Origin: DATAVB01 sp040414495
GTDB lineage: Bacteria; Actinomycetota; Actinomycetes; Mycobacteriales; QHCD01
DNA: 10,554 nt
Reading direction: 5' to 3'
NCBI GenBank assembly: GCA_040414495.1
Contig: JBEDUI010000062.1
Coordinates: 1-10,554, forward strand
The position numbers and the translations under genes were made by a program. How positions within the stretch are numbered: position 1 is the stretch's first letter; each line of letters opens with the position of its first letter. Below, piece after piece: positions 7,728 to 10,554 of the stretch. The notes beneath the pieces were generated by a model. The model was not told the DNA's origin. It worked only from the letters and a program-made list of their open reading frames with translations, and searched no databases.

Positions 7728-7811
7728 CACATGCTTGATCGAGCGAGTCTGCATCACCGTGGCCGACATTGACAAGTCATACGCACAAAGTCGTGCACAT
7801 GTCTGATCGAG
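7728..7811. repeat. Direct repeat CACATG-N3-GATCGAG, likely operator pair
   Basis: CACATGCTTGATCGAG at 7728-7743 recurs as CACATGTCTGATCGAG at 7796-7811. The match is 14 of 16, with differences only at two bases of the central triplet. The copies are in the same orientation, 68 bp start to start, and bracket the divergent promoters. One copy sits just upstream of the kinase gene's ribosome-binding site and the other upstream of the deoR -10. This suits a repressor that bridges both promoters. Confidence 0.55.
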
Positions 7812-7828
7812 TTGGTGCGACTTTGCGC
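7783..7828. repeat. Inverted repeat upstream of deoR
   Basis: GCACAAAGTCG at 7783-7793 and CGACTTTGCGC at 7818-7828 are inverted copies (10 of 11 positions), with 24 bases between. The second direct-repeat copy lies inside the spacer. The right arm ends nine bases before the presumed deoR -10, so a protein bound here would cover the -35 region and give autorepression. Confidence 0.5.
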
Positions 7829-7837
7829 AAGCTGGGG

Positions 7838-7849
7838 TACGGTAACCGA
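7838..7849 (+). promoter_or_regulatory. -10 element for a leaderless deoR transcript
   Basis: TACGGT at 7838-7843 (TANNNT) is followed by six bases, AACCGA, and then the GTG at 7850. This is the same layout as at the udh start. No Shine-Dalgarno sequence precedes the GTG. The element helps choose this start over the ATG at 7799. Confidence 0.5.
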
Positions 7850-8605
7850 GTGCTGCAGCGGGAGCGTGATGACCAGATTCTCCGGGCACTCCGCGCCCGC
7901 GGCACCGCATCGGCGGCCGAATTAGCCGGCCAACTCGGTGTGAGCACTGCCACAATTCGCCGTGACCTTCAGCGACTTGATCGAAACGGTGAGTTGACCA
8001 GGGTTTACGGCGGAGCCGTACTCGACGGCAATACAGTTGAGCCTCCTTTCGACACTCTGTCCGATATGGACGGTGCGGCCAAGGACGCTGTCGCGGCCCG
8101 CGCCTGCGAGATGATCCAGGACGACGAGGTTGTGCTCCTGGACATCGGCACAACGACATTACGCCTGGCCCGGCTGTTGCACGGCCGCTCGATCACCGTG
8201 ATCACCAATAACACGGCGGTCTTCGATGAGTTGCGTGACGATACCCAGGTGCAACTGGTGCTCCTCGGTGGCATGCTGCGCCGTAACTACAAGTCGCTGG
8301 TCGGTTCGTTGACCGAGGACGCGCTGCGGCAAATCTCGGTCGACCGGCTTTTCCTGTCCTGCACCGGCGTGCGCCGCAACGGTTACGTCGTGGACAACAT
8401 GCAGGTCGAGGCGCCGTCGAAACGGGCCATGGTCGCCGCCGCGCAATCGGTTGTGCTGCTGGCGCCGCCGCCCAAATTCCCCGGCTCGGGATCGCTCCGT
8501 ATCTGCAGCTTTGCCGAGCTTGACACCGTCATCACGACCGACGGTGCGGATGCTCAAACATTAACGGCCTGCCGAGAGGCGGGCGGAGAGGTGCTCTTAG
8601 CGTGA
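7850..8605 (+). CDS. DeoR-family transcriptional regulator
   Basis: DNA-binding repressor of sugar catabolism. The 251 residues begin LQRERDDQIL after the start, a classic DeoR opening. The winged helix-turn-helix spans about 20-57 (SAAELAGQLGVSTATIRRDL, then RVYGGAV). The effector domain follows, with DIGTTT at 98-103 and ITNN, the phosphosugar-binding loop of the isomerase-like fold. The frame is open to a TTG at 7769 and has an ATG at 7799. The GTG at 7850 is preferred because it gives the family-standard N-terminus, follows TANNNT by six bases, and leaves the repeat sites outside the gene. It overlaps the GH4 gene by four bases (GTGA). Four TTA leucine codons (25, 104, 238, 250) mark it as less GC-driven than its neighbours. 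It probably represses both divergent operons and is released by a sugar phosphate, perhaps made by the PfkB kinase. Confidence 0.9.
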   Translation: MLQRERDDQILRALRARGTASAAELAGQLGVSTATIRRDLQRLDRNGELTRVYGGAVLDGNTVEPPFDTLSDMDGAAKDAVAARACEMIQDDEVVLLDIGTTTLRLARLLHGRSITVITNNTAVFDELRDDTQVQLVLLGGMLRRNYKSLVGSLTEDALRQISVDRLFLSCTGVRRNGYVVDNMQVEAPSKRAMVAAAQSVVLLAPPPKFPGSGSLRICSFAELDTVITTDGADAQTLTACREAGGEVLLA

Positions 8606-9954
8606 AACTCGCAGTTCTTGGTGGTGGCGGATTCCGGGTGCCCCTGGTTTACCGGGCATTGTTGCGTGATACCGGATCGCCCCGGGTGGACACGGTTACC
8701 CTTTACGACCCCGCGCCCGAGCGCCTGAATGTTATTGAATCGGTATTGGCCCAGCAGGCCGCCGGCTATTCGGACCCGCCGAAGGTCGAGTGCACGACCA
8801 CTCTCGACACGGCTTTGGAGGGCGCGGATTTCGTCTTCTCCGCCATCCGCGTGGCCGGGCTCGAGGGCCGTACCCAGGATGAACGGGTCGCGTTGAACCT
8901 CGGCGTCCTCGGCCAGGAAACGACCGGCCCGGGCGGACTTGCCTACGGTCTGCGGACGATTCCGGTCGCCATGCATATTGCCGAACGGACCAAGGTCCTG
9001 GCGCCGGGCGCGTTCGTCATCAACTTCACCAACCCGGCCGGCATGATCACCGAGGCGATGCAGCGGGTGCTCGGCAACCGGGTCGTCGGAATCTGCGATA
9101 CGCCAAGCGGTCTGGGCCGCCGGATCGCCGGCACCCTCGGCCTGGACGCCAAGCGGGTCCAGATGGACTATGTGGGACTGAACCACCTCGGCTGGATGCG
9201 CCGGGTCCTCCACAATGGACAGGACGTGCTGCCGCAGCTGATGGCCGATGACGCGGCACTGGGTTCGCTCGAGGAAGGCGAGATCTTCGGACTGCCGTGG
9301 CTGCGCTCGCTCGGCTGCGTACCGAATGAATATCTGTATTACTACTATTTCAACCGTGACGCGGTCCGCGCCATTCTGGAGCAGAAAGCAACCCGCGGTG
9401 AATTCTTGGTCACGCAGCAGGGCAATTTCTACACCGAAGCCGCCGCTGACCCGCAGCACGCGTTCGAGATTTGGCACCGCACGATCACCGAGCGGCGTGC
9501 CCTCTATATGGCCGAGGCGAAGAAGAGCGACCCGCAGGCCCGCATGCAGGACGAGGGCGAGGGCGAAGAGGTCTCCAGCGGTTACGAGGGCGTCGCGCTG
9601 GGCGTGATGGCGGCGGTCGCCCGCAACGAGCGGGCCACGATGATCCTGAACGTTCGCGGTGGCGGCGCGCTGCCCGGCTTTGATCCGACCGCGGTGGTTG
9701 AGCTGCCTTCAATGGTCGACGCCAATGGCGCGCACCCCCTGGCCACGGCACCGGCCGACCTGCACCAGCTCGGGCTCATGGCTCAGGTCAAGGCGGTCGA
9801 GCGGCTGATCATCGAGGCGGCGACGACCGGTTCGGTGTCGGCCGCCGAGCGAGCCTTCGCGCTGCACCCGCTGGTCGACTCGGTCACGGTCGCCCGTGAT
9901 CTGGTACGCGGCTACACCGAAGCGATCCCGGAGGTCGCGGCCGTCCTGCGCTGA
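8602..9954 (+). CDS. GH4-family glycosidase (6-phospho-beta-glucosidase-like)
   Basis: NAD- and Mn-dependent glycosidase of family GH4, which cleaves by oxidation at C3 and elimination. In the 450 residues: dinucleotide-binding start MKLAVLGGGGF, Asp36 ending the NAD-binding strand, AIRVAGLEGR (81-90) with DE at 93-94, LGQETTGPGG (103-112), NFTNPAG (141-147), metal ligands Cys165 and His195 (in GLNHLGW), and a Tyr at about 244 placed like the catalytic base. The residue after the metal Cys is Asp (CDTP), not the Asn of the CN[VI]P motif of phospho-glycosidases nor the His of MelA/AglA-type enzymes, so the database-style name 6-phospho-beta-glucosidase should be held loosely. The GTG start overlaps the deoR stop, with GAGAGG about ten bases upstream. 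Product and substrate are not determined by sequence alone. Confidence 0.85.
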   Translation: MKLAVLGGGGFRVPLVYRALLRDTGSPRVDTVTLYDPAPERLNVIESVLAQQAAGYSDPPKVECTTTLDTALEGADFVFSAIRVAGLEGRTQDERVALNLGVLGQETTGPGGLAYGLRTIPVAMHIAERTKVLAPGAFVINFTNPAGMITEAMQRVLGNRVVGICDTPSGLGRRIAGTLGLDAKRVQMDYVGLNHLGWMRRVLHNGQDVLPQLMADDAALGSLEEGEIFGLPWLRSLGCVPNEYLYYYYFNRDAVRAILEQKATRGEFLVTQQGNFYTEAAADPQHAFEIWHRTITERRALYMAEAKKSDPQARMQDEGEGEEVSSGYEGVALGVMAAVARNERATMILNVRGGGALPGFDPTAVVELPSMVDANGAHPLATAPADLHQLGLMAQVKAVERLIIEAATTGSVSAAERAFALHPLVDSVTVARDLVRGYTEAIPEVAAVLR

Positions 9955-10089
9955 GCCGCCCCAGACCCGGCTGCCGGTCGCGTTCCGTCGTGCGCGGCCG
10001 GCGGCCGTACCAGTCTGCTCAGCGACGTCCGGTTCGCTGTCGGCGTACCGGGCTGTGCCGAGACAATCCCGCCGGCAACGGATTTTGCG

Positions 10090-10180
10090 TAAACTAAACC
10101 GTTGCGGTCCCGCGAATGCGGTCGACTTGTCGCAAACCCGGCGCCGTCCGGTGCTTTCCCTCCAGCACCGGGCGGCGTCT
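10090..10180 (+). ncRNA. Candidate structured small RNA
   Basis: TAAACT at 10090-10095 fits TANNNT, placing a transcript start near 10102. From there TTGCG (10102-10106) pairs with CGCAA (10131-10135), enclosing a CCGC-GAAT-GCGG tetraloop hairpin (10110-10121). The strong hairpin at 10141-10178 follows directly and could terminate the RNA at about 80 nt. No -35 box is clear and no known RNA family is recognised, so this is a structural guess. The segment could equally be part of the GH4 operon's 3' UTR. Confidence 0.3.
10141..10178 (+). terminator. Strong hairpin, probable terminator of the deoR-GH4 operon
   Basis: A 14-bp stem (10141-10154 with 10165-10178, two G-T pairs, otherwise Watson-Crick) encloses the 10-base loop TTTCCCTCCA. 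It is followed by TCTTCAATGTT, only mildly T-rich, as is usual for actinobacterial terminators. It lies 187 bases after the GH4 stop and is the first strong stem downstream of it. Confidence 0.6.
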
Positions 10181-10317
10181 TCAATGTTGAGGGCGACAGA
10201 ATCAGCCCGCGAATGGCCTATTTGCGAAGAAAAGGCGATGCGTCGGGAGCAGCTCAACCGACCACACTAAGAGGCCTTGGCCAGTCCGGGTGATCAGGGC
10301 GGAGGCATCGACCAAGG

Positions 10318-10333
10318 CTCAGGCAGCGCTGAG
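10318..10333 (-). terminator. Weak hairpin after the small membrane protein gene
   Basis: CTCAG (10318-10322) and CTGAG (10329-10333) form a 5-bp stem with a 6-base loop, starting four bases past the stop of the minus-strand gene. There is no T-tract, so termination is only a possibility. Confidence 0.25.
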
Positions 10334-10337
10334 TGGA

Positions 10338-10496
10338 TCAGCGGATTTCCTTACGGTTTTTACGGCTGATCGCGGTCGTCACCACGAAGGCGATCGCGCC
10401 GACGATGATCAGCCACCACAGGGCGTGCACGATGGCGCCGACGACGATGAAGGCGAGCCAGATCGCTGCGATCACACCGAGAACTTTAAGGACCAT
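10338..10496 (-). CDS. Small two-helix membrane protein, unknown function
   Basis: A 52-residue protein that is almost entirely hydrophobic: MVLKVLGVIAAIWLAFIVVG forms one membrane helix (about 3-21), HALWWLIIVGAIAFVVTTA a second (about 24-42), then a strongly basic tail, SRKNRKEIR, likely cytoplasmic. Similar tiny hydrophobic proteins beginning MVLK are widespread and uncharacterised in actinobacteria. The frame is open to 10532, but the ATG at 10496 is preferred: it begins the hydrophobic segment directly and lies six bases after TACTGT, and no ribosome-binding site is seen at either start. It faces the GH4 operon tail to tail and has no evident link to sugar catabolism. Confidence 0.65.
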   Translation of the reverse strand: MVLKVLGVIAAIWLAFIVVGAIVHALWWLIIVGAIAFVVTTAISRKNRKEIR

Positions 10497-10508
10497 GCGC
10501 CCACAGTA
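10497..10508 (-). promoter_or_regulatory. -10 element for a leaderless small-protein transcript
   Basis: On the minus strand TACTGT (10508-10503) is followed by six bases, GGGCGC, and then the ATG at 10496. This is the third TANNNT-N6-RTG arrangement in the window, again without a Shine-Dalgarno sequence. Confidence 0.45.
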
Positions 10509-10554
10509 CGCCGGATAACTGGCCGAGCACACGGGAGCGCGCCCGAGACAGCGA

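Larger units (their letters stand above)
7713..7849. promoter_or_regulatory. Divergent kinase / deoR control region
   Basis: These 137 bp must hold promoters for the leftward transporter operon and the rightward deoR-GH4 operon. On the minus strand, TTGTCA (7775-7770) and CAGACT (7751-7746), 18 bases apart, are a tentative promoter for the kinase gene. The region also carries a long direct repeat and an inverted repeat (separate entries) that are likely operator sites for the adjacent DeoR-family regulator. Confidence 0.6.
9955..10337. other. 383-bp gap with RNA-like structure, no protein gene
   Basis: No reading frame here looks coding. From left to right it holds about 130 bases of featureless sequence, a promoter-like TAAACT at 10090, a foldable segment at 10102-10135, a very stable hairpin at 10141-10178, and a long-range inverted pair GCCTTGG (10274-10280)/CCAAGGC (10312-10318). 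A short hairpin at 10318-10333 follows the small membrane gene on the minus strand. Confidence 0.6.

Noticed and set aside
7769..7849. Longer DeoR start (TTG 7769 or ATG 7799)
   Set aside because: No ribosome-binding site precedes either, the extra residues do not resemble DeoR proteins, and the TTGACA at 7769 looks more like promoter sequence. ATG 7799 remains the main alternative.
7713..8159. N-terminal extension of the kinase frame up to 8159
   Set aside because: It runs antisense through deoR and the control region. The ATG at 7712 has a good ribosome-binding site and gives normal PfkB length.
8554..9477. 307-codon minus-strand frame opposite the GH4 gene
   Set aside because: A shadow of the GH4 reading frame, with no recognisable domain.
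10238..10270. Ten-codon frame ATG to TAA with AAAGG shortly before it
   Set aside because: Too short to support as a gene without conservation, and it lies past the strong terminator hairpin.
9955..10337. tRNA, CRISPR or integrase attachment site in the gene-free gap
   Set aside because: No cloverleaf with conserved T-loop bases, no regularly spaced repeats and no integrase nearby.

Overview
The window comes from a high-GC actinobacterium. Pointers are the strong G/C third-position bias, GTG and TTG starts, a CUT1 sugar importer with no ATPase gene beside it, and likely leaderless promoters (TANNNT six bases before an RTG start). TTA leucine codons occur in ordinary catabolic genes, which argues mildly against a typical Streptomyces. 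I cannot name the genus.

The window is a carbohydrate-catabolism island with two divergently transcribed pairs of operons. Left block (259-3331): kdgD and gudD read leftward as a translationally coupled pair. They diverge from a rightward udh-like gene across 72 bp. Together they encode the oxidative uronate route: uronate to aldarate (lactone) by the dehydrogenase, aldarate to 5-keto-4-deoxyglucarate by GudD, then dehydration and decarboxylation to 2-ketoglutarate semialdehyde by KdgD. The semialdehyde dehydrogenase that would finish the route is not in the window.

Right block (3520-9954): a leftward operon encodes a PfkB-family sugar kinase, a lipoprotein solute-binding protein and two CUT1 permeases. 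It diverges, across a 137-bp region rich in repeats, from a rightward operon of a DeoR-family regulator and a GH4-family glycosidase. The simplest reading is ABC import of a glycoside, possible phosphorylation by the kinase, NAD/Mn-dependent cleavage by the GH4 enzyme, and control by a DeoR protein that senses a phosphosugar. If the glycoside contains a uronic acid, the left block would consume the released uronate. That link is inference.

The two blocks converge at 3331-3521, where a 191-bp element with 21-bp terminal inverted repeats (19/21 matching) sits exactly between the two genes. Its outermost bases complete the stop codons of both. This looks like a MITE or a deletion derivative of an insertion sequence.

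Downstream of the GH4 gene, 9955-10337 has no convincing protein gene. It does hold a 14-bp-stem hairpin and, before it, a promoter-like hexamer and a second foldable segment, which may be a small RNA. The right edge holds a 52-residue two-helix membrane protein on the minus strand. The left edge (1-258) has only a weak open frame running off the window.
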